This document shows, in pieces, positions 34,808-43,306 of a stretch of 64,000 nt of DNA; position 1 is the first letter of the stretch, and the number at the start of each line of letters is the position of its first letter. Below the pieces are notes generated by a model that saw only the letters and a list, made by a program, of their open reading frames with translations, did no database searches and was not told the origin of the DNA. Made by a program: the position numbers and the translations under genes. Origin of the DNA: Candidatus Anaerostipes avistercoris (GTDB lineage Bacteria > Bacillota > Clostridia > Lachnospirales > Lachnospiraceae); contig DWWD01000046.1 of the NCBI GenBank assembly GCA_019119895.1, positions 1 to 64,000 of the forward strand, read 5' to 3'.

Positions 34808-36888
34808 AAAAAAGATATCAAATGATTTTCGCAGCGGCAGGCACATGTTTTTTTCTGTGGCTTTTGTCCGCGGCCGTACTGCAGATCAGCGGAAATCAGG
34901 AGCCGTGGGAACTGGCATGGAGCCGTGGGGAAGAAATGCCGTATTTTCGCTCGGAAGTTTCTTTGTATATCCGTCTGAAAGAAAATATAAAGCCGGAGGA
35001 AATAAAAATATTTGTGAACAGTCAGCGGCAGGAGGTGTTCTGGGAGGAAAATGGCACAGCGGAAATCTGTTTCAGAGAAGAAGGAAAGTATGATATTCTG
35101 CTGCGGCACGAGGACGGAGCATCGGTCCGCCGCGAAATATATGTGGAACTTACGAATCCTTCTGCTCCAAAGATTTCTTCCGGTCGTTATAAGGAAGGAA
35201 CATGGACCAGAGAGGATGTTGTGCTGCAGTGTATTGGTTCAGAAGCAGTTTCTGAAATTGACCATTATGAATACCGGGAAGAAGGAGGAGAGTGGAGAAA
35301 AATTTATGATCATCAGATCAGATTCGGTAACGACATGGATCAGACAGTCCGGATCAGAGCTGTTTCTCTTGCCGGGCGGAAAGGAGAAATATCGGAAATC
35401 CGGGTAAGAATACGAAAAACAAAACCTCAGAGAGTACGTTTGTACTGCAGGGAAACCGGGAGAAACGGATGGTACCGCAGCATACCGGCAATTTACTGGG
35501 AATATACAAAACAGGAGGGGCCGGAAACAAAAGTATATTTTCGGCTGGTTTCTCAGGATACAGGGAAAGAAAAAATACTGGAAGGCCGGATTCCGGAGAT
35601 TGCTGGAGAAGGAAAGTATCAGTTATCCGCCTGGGCAGAAGATGAGGCGGGGAACCGTTCGGAAGTGGCAGGGCCTTTGGATCTCTGGATTGATTCGACT
35701 CCGCCGGAGATTGTCATCCGGTGCGAAAAAGAGGTGAAAAACGGAGGATACTGTGCAGGACAGAAAGTGTATGTGCAGATAAAGGACAAAAATATTCGGA
35801 GAGAGTCTGTAAAAATAAAAACATCCGCCGAAAAAATGACGCAGTGGGAACAAACCGGGGAAGGATATCAGGCGGCAGTGACATTTCAAAAACAGGGATT
35901 CCATTATCTGAGAGCAGAAGTTTCGGATCAGGCGGGAAATACAGGGAAACAGGAAATTGCTTTTACGATTGATTCCAGGAAGCCGGAAATTATCATAAAA
36001 GGCGTGGAACATTACAGGACTTACCGCGAAAATGTGAAACCGGAAATTATCATTCGGGATCAGGCTCTGCGCAGTTCAGAAATAAAAATCATGCGTGGAA
36101 AAGAAAGGGTGACGGAAAAAGTTCTTTCCAGAGACGGGCATTACACGATAGAAGCAGCGGCGGAAGATAAGGCAGGGAACAAATCGGTAAAGAAAATGGC
36201 ATTTACAATCAATAAAAAAGGAATCCGCGTGAAATTTGAAAATCCGGAAATCAATGGAAAAGCGGTCAATAAAAAAAATTTCCATCCGGCATTTTTGGTC
36301 GAAAGCATGGATCCGGTCCAGGTGATGGGATTTGCGGTAAATGGGAGAAATGCGGAATATACATTCAAGGGAAACAGGATTTCTCTGAAAAACCCGATGG
36401 AAGAAAACGGTGAATATCAGCTGAAGCTGACAGTATGCGATGCGGCAGGAAATTATAAGGTTTCCGAGACGATTCTTTTTACTTATGATACGAAACCGCC
36501 GGAAATTCTGATGGAAGGAATCAGCGGCCGCCGGAAAATATCGTACGGAGACAAAATCAGGATCGGGCTCCGGCAGAAAGAGGACAGACTGACGGCTGTT
36601 TTCCTGGATGGAAAAGAAGTGAAGACAGGGAATGGAGAGATGGAAATCATGCCGGGAAATCCAGGACAGCACCGGCTTACGATTTTTGCTGTGGATGAGG
36701 CAGGAAACAGAACGAAAAAACAGATGGAATTCACTGTGGAGAAGGCCATGCCGGAAATCATAAAAGAAGTGATGGAAGGGAAGAAGCCGCTGAAAGAATC
36801 AGAAGCCGTAAATTATGGGCTGATTTTTCTTCTGTTATGCTGTGCGGGAGGAATTCTAATCATAAAAATCCGGACAACAAGGTTATAA
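34804..36888 (+). CDS. membrane-anchored protein with bacterial Ig-like repeats
   Basis: 694 residues. N-terminal signal or anchor (MIFAAAGTCFFLWLLSAAVL), C-terminal membrane segment (GLIFLLLCCAGGILIIKI) and basic end. Between them at least five units share a D-x-AGN-x-S ... F-T-I-D-x-x-x-P-x-I motif (EDEAGNRSEVAG, SDQAGNTGKQEIAF, EDKAGNKSVKKMAF, CDAAGNYKVSETIL, VDEAGNRTKKQMEF), the mark of Big-type Ig-like domains. It is probably an outside stalk or ligand-binding protein. Its start overlaps the kinase stop, so the two are made together and may form a complex. Confidence 0.87.
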   Translation: MKKRYQMIFAAAGTCFFLWLLSAAVLQISGNQEPWELAWSRGEEMPYFRSEVSLYIRLKENIKPEEIKIFVNSQRQEVFWEENGTAEICFREEGKYDILLRHEDGASVRREIYVELTNPSAPKISSGRYKEGTWTREDVVLQCIGSEAVSEIDHYEYREEGGEWRKIYDHQIRFGNDMDQTVRIRAVSLAGRKGEISEIRVRIRKTKPQRVRLYCRETGRNGWYRSIPAIYWEYTKQEGPETKVYFRLVSQDTGKEKILEGRIPEIAGEGKYQLSAWAEDEAGNRSEVAGPLDLWIDSTPPEIVIRCEKEVKNGGYCAGQKVYVQIKDKNIRRESVKIKTSAEKMTQWEQTGEGYQAAVTFQKQGFHYLRAEVSDQAGNTGKQEIAFTIDSRKPEIIIKGVEHYRTYRENVKPEIIIRDQALRSSEIKIMRGKERVTEKVLSRDGHYTIEAAAEDKAGNKSVKKMAFTINKKGIRVKFENPEINGKAVNKKNFHPAFLVESMDPVQVMGFAVNGRNAEYTFKGNRISLKNPMEENGEYQLKLTVCDAAGNYKVSETILFTYDTKPPEILMEGISGRRKISYGDKIRIGLRQKEDRLTAVFLDGKEVKTGNGEMEIMPGNPGQHRLTIFAVDEAGNRTKKQMEFTVEKAMPEIIKEVMEGKKPLKESEAVNYGLIFLLLCCAGGILIIKIRTTRL

Positions 36889-36902
36889 TCTTTGAAATTC
36901 TA

Positions 36903-36911
36903 TGCTATAAT
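36903..36911 (+). promoter_or_regulatory. extended -10 promoter before the S1-domain gene
   Basis: TGCTATAAT, 41 bp upstream of the start; the -35 region is weak. Confidence 0.6.
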
Positions 36912-36951
36912 ATTATCCATGTATGTATTTGAATCAATGGAGGAAAGAATT

Positions 36952-37650
36952 ATGGCAGAAGAATTAAAAGAAACAAGAGAAGAATTTGAAAAAGAATTAG
37001 AAGCCTCTTTAGAAAAAGCAGAGACAAGTGAAAGTGCCGCATGGGCGCGTTTGGAACAGATGAAAGAAGAAGGAACGATCCTTTCCCTGACAGTAGGAGG
37101 GGTTGTAAAAGGCGGAGTCATCGTGTACGTGGAAGGAATCCGCGGATTCATCCCTGCATCATTATTGTCAACAGGATATGTGGAAGATCTTAATGTATGG
37201 CTTCAGAAAGATGTGGAAGCAAAGATCATCACAGTAGAAGAAGAAAACCAGAGACTGGTATTATCCGCAAAGGCTGCCGCAAGGGAAAAAGAAAAACAGG
37301 AAAAAGAAAAGAAGATCGCTGCTCTTCAGGTTGGGACTGTAGTGGAAGGAAAAGTGGAAAATATCATGCCTTACGGCGCATTTGTTGATATCGGAGACGG
37401 AATCAGCGGACTTGTGCATATTTCTCAGATGAGCCGCAGACGTGTGAAAACTCCGGAAGAAGTGGTGAAAGAAGGCCAGGAAGTTACCGTTAAGATCATC
37501 AAAGTGGCAGACGGTAAAGTAAGCCTCAGCATGAAAGCGATTGAGGAAGACAAAGAAGCTGCGGAAAAAGCAAAAGAAGTCGGTGTTGAATATACAGAAG
37601 AAGCGGCAGGAACAAGTCTGGGCGATCTTCTGGCTAATATCAAATTATAG
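36952..37650 (+). CDS. S1 RNA-binding domain protein (short RpsA-like)
   Basis: 232 residues with two S1 domains: residues 37-100 (GTILSLTVGGVVKGGVIVYVEGIRGFIPASLL) and 118-190 (VGTVVEGKVENIMPYGAFVDIGDGISGLVHISQMS). Flanking segments are charged and helical. It resembles the short S1-like proteins of Firmicutes that bind RNA or the ribosome, rather than the full six-domain S1. Start at 36952 after TGGAGGAAAGAATT. Confidence 0.9.
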   Translation: MAEELKETREEFEKELEASLEKAETSESAAWARLEQMKEEGTILSLTVGGVVKGGVIVYVEGIRGFIPASLLSTGYVEDLNVWLQKDVEAKIITVEEENQRLVLSAKAAAREKEKQEKEKKIAALQVGTVVEGKVENIMPYGAFVDIGDGISGLVHISQMSRRRVKTPEEVVKEGQEVTVKIIKVADGKVSLSMKAIEEDKEAAEKAKEVGVEYTEEAAGTSLGDLLANIKL

Positions 37651-37660
37651 AGAGGTACAT

Positions 37661-38758
37661 ATGGCAGGATCAAGTTTTGGAACGGCTTTCCGTATTACAA
37701 CATGGGGAGAAACCCATGGAGCGGGAGTCGGAGTCGTCATTGACGGATGCCCTGCGGGACTGGAACTCTGTGAAGAGGATATTCAAACGTACCTGGATCG
37801 GAGAAAACCGGGGCAGTCAAAATATACGACTCAGAGAAAAGAAGGAGATCAGGTGGAAATCCTCTCAGGAGTATTTGAAGGAAAGACAACCGGGACGCCG
37901 ATTTCGCTGATCGTGCGTAATCTGGATCAGAGGTCAAGAGATTACAGCAATATCAAAGATATTTACCGTCCGGGACATGCGGATTATACCTATGACGCCA
38001 AGTATGGATTCAGAGATTACAGAGGCGGAGGACGGTCATCCGGCCGTGAGACGATTGGGCGCGTCGCCGCAGGAGCTGTGGCTGCAAAAGTCCTGAAGGA
38101 ACTGGGAATCCGTATCTCTGCGTATTCCAGGGCCATTGCCGGCATAGAAATCTCGGAAGATTCTTTCGACGCCGGTGAGGTTTTTCACAATCCTTTTTAT
38201 ATGCCGGATAAAGAAGCTGCCGCAAAAGTGCAGGAGTATGCGGATCAGATGATAAAGAAAATGGATTCTGTAGGAGGAATCATTGAATGCGTCATTGAAG
38301 GAGTCAGCGCCGGTATAGGTGATCCGGTGTTTGATAAACTGGATGCAGATCTTGCGAAAGCGGTCATGTCCATTGGAGCGGTAAAAGGATTTGAAATCGG
38401 GGATGGATTCTCCGCTGCCGCTTCCAGAGGCTCAGAAAATAACGATGGGTTTAGGATGGAAGACGGAAAAATTGTGAAGAAGACCAATCATTCCGGCGGA
38501 GTTCTCGGCGGAATCAGTGACGGAAGCCCGATCATTTTCCGGGCAGCGGTAAAACCGACGCCGTCTATTGCGCAGACCCAAAAAACGGTCAGCCGGGATG
38601 GAAAGGATGTGGAAATTAACATCAAGGGACGTCACGATCCGATGATTGTTCCAAGAGCTGTCGTGGTGGTGGAATCCATGGCTGCGGTTACACTGCTGGA
38701 CGGTATTTTAAGAAACCTGGGAGCCACGATGGATCAGGTGAAAAAACTTTACAGGTAA
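37661..38758 (+). CDS. aroC: chorismate synthase
   Basis: 365 residues, full length. Signature motifs GETHGAGVGVVIDGCPAGL, the FMN/EPSP-site segments FEGKTTGTPISL and YRGGGRSSGRETIGRVAAGA, and ...KPTPSI and RHDPMIVPRAVVVVESMAA. It makes chorismate, the last shikimate-pathway step, and needs reduced FMN. 10 bp after the S1 gene. Confidence 0.97.
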   Translation: MAGSSFGTAFRITTWGETHGAGVGVVIDGCPAGLELCEEDIQTYLDRRKPGQSKYTTQRKEGDQVEILSGVFEGKTTGTPISLIVRNLDQRSRDYSNIKDIYRPGHADYTYDAKYGFRDYRGGGRSSGRETIGRVAAGAVAAKVLKELGIRISAYSRAIAGIEISEDSFDAGEVFHNPFYMPDKEAAAKVQEYADQMIKKMDSVGGIIECVIEGVSAGIGDPVFDKLDADLAKAVMSIGAVKGFEIGDGFSAAASRGSENNDGFRMEDGKIVKKTNHSGGVLGGISDGSPIIFRAAVKPTPSIAQTQKTVSRDGKDVEINIKGRHDPMIVPRAVVVVESMAAVTLLDGILRNLGATMDQVKKLYR

Positions 38759-38768
38759 TGGTGAAACT

Positions 38769-39896
38769 ATGTATGAATTGATAAAAAAGGATGGAAGAGC
38801 AAAACGAGGACGTTTAAAAACGGTTCATGGAATCATTGAGACGCCGGTTTTTATGAATGTCGGAACGGCGGCAGCCATTAAGGGAGCTGTCAGCACTGAT
38901 GATCTCAGGCAGATCGGTACTCAGGTGGAACTGTCCAACACATATCATCTGCACGTACGTCCGGGCGATAAACTGATCAGGGAATACGGCGGACTGCATA
39001 AGTTTATGAACTGGGACCGCCCGATTCTTACGGATTCCGGCGGATTTCAAGTGTTTTCCCTGGCAAAGCTCAGGAAAATCAAAGAGGAAGGAGTTTCTTT
39101 TTCTTCACATATTGACGGAAGAAAAATTTTCATGGGGCCGGAGGAAAGTATGCAGATTCAGTCGAACCTGGGTTCGACTATAGCCATGGCCTTTGACGAG
39201 TGTCCGCCGCATCCTGCCACGCGGGAGTATATGCAGAACTCTGTGGACCGGACAAGCCGGTGGCTGGAGCGGTGCCAAAAAGAGATGGAGCGGCTGAATT
39301 CACTGGAGGATACGATCAATCCTCATCAGATGCTGTTTGGAATCAATCAGGGAGGTACGTTTGAGGATATACGTATCGAACACGCCAAAACAATCTCTGC
39401 GATGAATCTGGACGGATATGCGCTGGGAGGCCTGGCGGTAGGTGAGAGTCATGAAGAAATGTACCATATATTGGATGAAACGGTGCCTTATCTTCCGGAG
39501 GACAAGCCGACCTATCTGATGGGAGTGGGGACTCCGGCCAATATCCTGGAATCAGTGGAACGAGGCGTCGACTTCTTTGACTGTGTTTATCCGACCAGAA
39601 ACGGACGCCACGGACATGTGTATACCAATCAGGGAAAATTGAACATGTTCAATAAAAAATATGAACTGGATCACCGCCCGATCGAGGAAGGGTGCCAGTG
39701 TCCGGCCTGCAGAAGCTACAGCAGAGCATATATCCGGCATCTGCTGAAAGCAAAAGAAATGCTGGGAATGCGATTATGTGTCTTGCATAACTTGTATTTT
39801 TATAATACAATGATGGGTGAGATTCGCGCGGCTATCGAGGCTGGAGAGTATCAGGAATATAAGAAACGCAAGCTCGAGGGCATGGCGGGTCAATAA
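38769..39896 (+). CDS. tgt: tRNA-guanine transglycosylase (queuine/preQ1)
   Basis: 375 residues. Catalytic region DSGGFQVFSL with nucleophilic Asp, AFDECPPHPA, GGLAVGE, GVGTPANILESVERGVDFFDCVYPTRNGRHG and the zinc site CQCPACRSYSRAYIRHLLKAKE. It exchanges guanine at the wobble position of GUN-anticodon tRNAs for preQ1. Begins 10 bp after aroC with a weak ribosome site; upstream of yajC, the usual clostridial order. Confidence 0.97.
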   Translation: MYELIKKDGRAKRGRLKTVHGIIETPVFMNVGTAAAIKGAVSTDDLRQIGTQVELSNTYHLHVRPGDKLIREYGGLHKFMNWDRPILTDSGGFQVFSLAKLRKIKEEGVSFSSHIDGRKIFMGPEESMQIQSNLGSTIAMAFDECPPHPATREYMQNSVDRTSRWLERCQKEMERLNSLEDTINPHQMLFGINQGGTFEDIRIEHAKTISAMNLDGYALGGLAVGESHEEMYHILDETVPYLPEDKPTYLMGVGTPANILESVERGVDFFDCVYPTRNGRHGHVYTNQGKLNMFNKKYELDHRPIEEGCQCPACRSYSRAYIRHLLKAKEMLGMRLCVLHNLYFYNTMMGEIRAAIEAGEYQEYKKRKLEGMAGQ

Positions 39897-39916
39897 GAGA
39901 AAGATGGAGGAAGCAA

Positions 39917-40210
39917 ATGAATACTACAGGATTGATTATTTGGGTTATTGTCATTATTGCCTTTATGTATTTTGTAACGATCAGACCTCAGAAGAAGAAA
40001 GATGAGCAGATGAAAGAGCTGATGGCTTCTCTGGAGGTTGGAGACAGCATTTTGACAACAAGCGGCTTCTATGGAGTAATCGTGGACAATCTAGATGAGT
40101 CAACGATCATTGTTGAGTTTGGAAACGACAAACACTGCCGTATCCCAATGGAAAAATCTGCGGTGACAGCTGTAGAAAAAGCAAACGCAGACAAAGAAGA
40201 AGATGCATAA
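39917..40210 (+). CDS. yajC: preprotein translocase auxiliary subunit YajC
   Basis: 97 residues with one N-terminal membrane segment (GLIIWVIVIIAFMYFVTI), RPQKKKDEQ and the VGDSILTTSGFYGVIV strand motif of YajC, which associates with SecDF. It is followed directly by a terminator and no secDF gene is in the window. Confidence 0.94.
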   Translation: MNTTGLIIWVIVIIAFMYFVTIRPQKKKDEQMKELMASLEVGDSILTTSGFYGVIVDNLDESTIIVEFGNDKHCRIPMEKSAVTAVEKANADKEEDA

Positions 40211-40240
40211 AAAAAGAAGCGGTTCATCCGCTTCTTTTTT
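40210..40240 (+). terminator. intrinsic terminator after yajC
   Basis: AAAAAAGAAGCGG and CCGCTTCTTTTTT form a stem around TTCAT. It can also stop transcription from the convergent PHP gene. Confidence 0.85.
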
Positions 40241-40271
40241 TATGGTGGTGTGCCCGGAGGAAAATCCTGCC

Positions 40272-41114
40272 TTATCTGATTTGTAAATGCTTTTCCAGCT
40301 CGTCAAAAAGATAATCCGGAACTCTGAGAGAGCCGCGGCCGGTTCCGATGGAAATATTCGGTTTGTTGGTTCCGTGAAAATCAGATCCTCCGGTCTGGAG
40401 CAGATCATAAGCGGCGGCCCATTCCCGGAGTTTTGCAATCTGCCCTGCATGGTGCATGGAATGATAGACTTCCAGGCCGCCCAGGCCGTGCTCTTTCAGA
40501 TGTTCGATCAGCCGGCGGATTTCTTCATTGGAAAAATGATATAAAAAGGCATGAGCGAGAACCGGAATTCCCCCTGCTTCCAGAATCAGGGACAAGGCCT
40601 CCTCCGGCGCAAAATATGGTTTCGGCACAAAATATTTACAGTCCTCTCCCAGATATTTGCGAAATGCCTGATCCTTTGAACGGCATATGCCTTCTTCCTG
40701 AAGGACGCGGGCAAAATGAGCTCTTGTGATAACAGTATTGGGATTTCTGCCCTGAAGTTTTTCCAAAGTGACGGGATAACCGTCTTTTTGAAACAGGGCG
40801 ATCATTTTCAGATTTCGTTCTTTCCGGCCCTGCCGGATGGATGCAAGCCGCTGGTTAAGAGATGGATTCTGCCAGTCAATGCCGTAGCCGAGAATATGAA
40901 TTTCATGCTTTGGAGTATCACAGGAAATTTCGATTCCCGGGATAAAGCGGATACCGGGATTCAGATCGGATGCGAGAATCGCCGGAATTCCTTCCGCTGT
41001 GTCATGGTCTGTCAGGGAAAAACCGCGCAGACGCAGACGGTTTATCTGAGAGACAAGTTCTTCGGGCGTACAGGTTCCGTCAGAGCAGGTAGAATGAAGA
41101 TGCAGATCGATCAT
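40272..41114 (-). CDS. PHP-domain metal-dependent phosphoesterase (RNase AM / nucleoside-bisphosphate phosphatase type)
   Basis: 280 residues. Metal ligands appear as IDLHLHSTCSDGT, LTDHDT, GIEISC, the central IPVLAHAF and the last GGSDFHG, the pattern of stand-alone PHP proteins related to YciV/TrpH, which dephosphorylate 3-prime,5-prime nucleoside bisphosphates and trim RNA ends. The insert between GIEI and VLAHAF is helical, as usual. GAGGAGGACCTGCTTT precedes the ATG. Confidence 0.9.
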   Translation of the reverse strand: MIDLHLHSTCSDGTCTPEELVSQINRLRLRGFSLTDHDTAEGIPAILASDLNPGIRFIPGIEISCDTPKHEIHILGYGIDWQNPSLNQRLASIRQGRKERNLKMIALFQKDGYPVTLEKLQGRNPNTVITRAHFARVLQEEGICRSKDQAFRKYLGEDCKYFVPKPYFAPEEALSLILEAGGIPVLAHAFLYHFSNEEIRRLIEHLKEHGLGGLEVYHSMHHAGQIAKLREWAAAYDLLQTGGSDFHGTNKPNISIGTGRGSLRVPDYLFDELEKHLQIR

Positions 41115-41228
41115 AAAGCAGGTCCTCCTCGTTAAGATGATGATTGTTTTCAGATAAAATTAAGTGTATCACAAAATGGAATAGAAAACAAAAAACATAC
41201 ATAGATTGATAACAGAGGAGGATGTGCT

Positions 41229-41591
41229 ATGAAACCAGGAAGAAAAGGAATTTATGTACTGCAGAGTCTGATTATTTCCTACATTATGACCGGTATTATC
41301 TTATGTCTGCTGGCGTTCGTCATGTATCAGCTGAAATCCGGAACCAAAATAGCGGATGTGGGGGTTACGGTTACATATATTCTGGCCTCCATGGCGGCAG
41401 GATGGATTGCCGGCAGAAGGATTGGAAGAAGAAAGTTTCTGTGGGGAATGGCGGCAGGGCTGCTGTATTTTGCGATTCTTATATGCGTGTCAGCTGTTCT
41501 GCATCCGGGAGAGGCTCTGATCACAGGAGAACGCATAACTGTGCTTCTGCTCTGCGCGGCCGGGGGAATGCTGGGAGGAATGCTTGGATGA
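41229..41591 (+). CDS. TIGR04086-family membrane protein
   Basis: 120 residues with four membrane segments (SLIISYIMTGIILCLLAFVMY, VTYILASMAAGWIAGRRIG, MAAGLLYFAILICVSAVL, VLLLCAAGGMLGGMLG). This family is found in clostridia next to the SCIFF locus, as here, but its role is not known. AGAGGAGGATGTGCT precedes the ATG. Confidence 0.88.
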   Translation: MKPGRKGIYVLQSLIISYIMTGIILCLLAFVMYQLKSGTKIADVGVTVTYILASMAAGWIAGRRIGRRKFLWGMAAGLLYFAILICVSAVLHPGEALITGERITVLLLCAAGGMLGGMLG

Positions 41592-41617
41592 CCGGCAGGA
41601 ATTCATAAGATTGGATG

Positions 41618-41646
41618 TTGTAAATGAAGTACAAATATGATATAAT
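41618..41646 (+). promoter_or_regulatory. promoter of the SCIFF precursor gene
   Basis: TTGTAA and TATAAT separated by 17 bp, 38 bp before the precursor start. Confidence 0.75.
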
Positions 41647-41683
41647 ATTTCAAGCTATATTGAGATAACAGGAGGAAAATGAA

Positions 41684-41827
41684 ATGAAGCATATTAAAAC
41701 CCTGACCAATAAGACACTGCAGAACACAGTTAAAAAAGGCGGATGCGGAGAATGCCAGACATCCTGTCAGTCAGCTTGTAAGACATCCTGCACAGTAGGA
41801 AATCAGACTTGCGAACACAGCAAATAA
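41684..41827 (+). CDS. scfA: SCIFF ranthipeptide precursor (six cysteines in forty-five residues)
   Basis: 47 residues: a leader MKHIKTLTNKTLQNTVKK followed by the cysteine-rich core, with Cys at positions 21, 24, 28, 32, 36 and 43 and a Gly pair just before the first. The CQTSCQSACKTSCTVGNQTC string is the highly conserved SCIFF core found in nearly all Clostridia. The partner radical SAM enzyme makes thioether bonds from Cys to nearby residues (Thr in the studied case). The ATG at 41684 follows CAGGAGGAAAA; another ATG at 41679 meets a stop at once. A terminator lies between it and the maturase, allowing more precursor than enzyme. Confidence 0.97.
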   Translation: MKHIKTLTNKTLQNTVKKGGCGECQTSCQSACKTSCTVGNQTCEHSK

Positions 41828-41848
41828 TTAAGAAAAGATTTTATCAGC

Positions 41849-41884
41849 AAGTGAGGCGTTCCGGTGGGGCCGCCTCACTTTATT
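41849..41884 (+). terminator. hairpin between SCIFF precursor and maturase genes
   Basis: AAGTGAGGCG and CGCCTCACTT pair perfectly around an 12-nt loop, followed by TATT. The weak T-tract suggests partial readthrough into the maturase gene. Confidence 0.75.
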
Positions 41885-41928
41885 AGTGTGTATTCATTGA
41901 CGAACAGGATAAAGGAGATTTAAGAACA

Positions 41929-43302
41929 ATGGTTCATCAGTATAAAAATAACGGATATAATATGGTGCTTGATGTGGCGAGCGGGTCCGTCCATGTGGTA
42001 GATGATCTGAGTTATGAGATTATTGCCCTGTATGAAGACCATACAATGGAAGAAATTAAAGAAAAATTGTCAGATCACGATCCGAAAGAAGTTCAGGAAG
42101 CTTATGAGGAAGTGAAGAATCTGGTGGAAGCAGGCGTTTTGTTTACAGAAGACTGCTACGAAGACTATATTTGTGAATTTAAAGAGAGACCGACAGTGGT
42201 AAAGGCGTTATGCCTTCATATTGCCCATGACTGCAATCTTGCCTGCCGGTATTGTTTCGCGGAAGAAGGAGAGTACAAAGGACGCCGTGCGCTGATGAGC
42301 GCGGAAGTTGGAAAAGCAGCCCTGGATTTCCTTGTAAAGAGTTCCGGGAACAGGAGAAACCTGGAAGTGGATTTCTTTGGCGGGGAACCGCTGATGAATT
42401 TTGATGTAGTTAGAGAAATCGTAGCTTACGGCCGCTCTCTTGAAAAAGAAAATAATAAGAAATTCAGATTTACCCTGACGACCAACGGGGTGCTTTTAAA
42501 TGACGAGATCATGGAATTTGCCAACCGGGAAATGGATAATGTGGTGCTGAGCATCGACGGAAGGAAAGAAGTCCATGATTATATGAGACCTTTCCGAAAC
42601 GGAAAAGGAAGCTATGACTTTATCATTGATAAATTTAAAAAGTTCGCTGACAGCAGAAATCAGCAGAAATATTATGTGAGAGGAACTTTTACGCATCATA
42701 ATCTTGATTTCTCAAAGGATATCTTCCATCTGGCAGACGAAGGATTTGAGCAGATTTCCGTGGAGCCGGTTGTGGCGGCGGAAACAGAAGATTATGCGAT
42801 CAAGAAGGAAGATCTTCCGAAAATCATGGAAGAATATGATATTCTTGCCAGAGAAATGGTGAAAAGAGAAAAAGAAGGAAAAGGCTTTACATTTTTCCAT
42901 TTTATGATCGATCTGACAGGAGGACCGTGCGTCGCGAAACGTTTATCAGGATGCGGATCAGGAACCGAGTATCTGGCAGTGACTCCGTGGGGAGATTTAT
43001 ATCCGTGCCATCAGTTTGTGGGACAGGATGAGTTCTGCATGGGAAATGTCTTTGAAGGAATCAACAGGGAAGACATTGTAAAAGAATTCAAGGCAAGCTG
43101 CGTTTACACGAAGGAAGAGTGCAGAAATTGTTTCGCCCGCTTCTACTGCAGCGGAGGCTGCAGCGCCAATTCCTATAATTTCAATGGAACCATTGACGGA
43201 ACCTATGAGATCGGATGCGAGCTGGAGCGGAAACGAGTGGAGTGCGCGCTGATGGTAAAAGCGGCTCTTGCGTTGGAGGAAGAAAACGAGGAAGCGCAGT
43301 AA
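41929..43302 (+). CDS. scfB: SCIFF radical SAM maturase (SPASM domain)
   Basis: 457 residues. N-terminal RiPP-recognition-like region (residues 1-85), then the radical SAM cluster motif CNLACRYC at about residues 103-110 with FFGGEPL, and a C-terminal SPASM domain (GCGSGTEYLAVTPWGDLYPCHQFVG, CRNCFARFYCSGGCSAN) with Cys for two auxiliary [4Fe-4S] clusters. It installs thioether crosslinks in the SCIFF peptide. AAAGGAGATTTAAGAACA precedes the ATG. The product's biological role is unsettled in the literature. Confidence 0.96.
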   Translation: MVHQYKNNGYNMVLDVASGSVHVVDDLSYEIIALYEDHTMEEIKEKLSDHDPKEVQEAYEEVKNLVEAGVLFTEDCYEDYICEFKERPTVVKALCLHIAHDCNLACRYCFAEEGEYKGRRALMSAEVGKAALDFLVKSSGNRRNLEVDFFGGEPLMNFDVVREIVAYGRSLEKENNKKFRFTLTTNGVLLNDEIMEFANREMDNVVLSIDGRKEVHDYMRPFRNGKGSYDFIIDKFKKFADSRNQQKYYVRGTFTHHNLDFSKDIFHLADEGFEQISVEPVVAAETEDYAIKKEDLPKIMEEYDILAREMVKREKEGKGFTFFHFMIDLTGGPCVAKRLSGCGSGTEYLAVTPWGDLYPCHQFVGQDEFCMGNVFEGINREDIVKEFKASCVYTKEECRNCFARFYCSGGCSANSYNFNGTIDGTYEIGCELERKRVECALMVKAALALEEENEEAQ

Positions 43303-43306
43303 ACCA

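Noticed and set aside
36076..36672. 198-codon antisense frame in the Ig-like gene
   Set aside because: Shadow frame with no start context; the plus-strand gene has a clear repeat structure.
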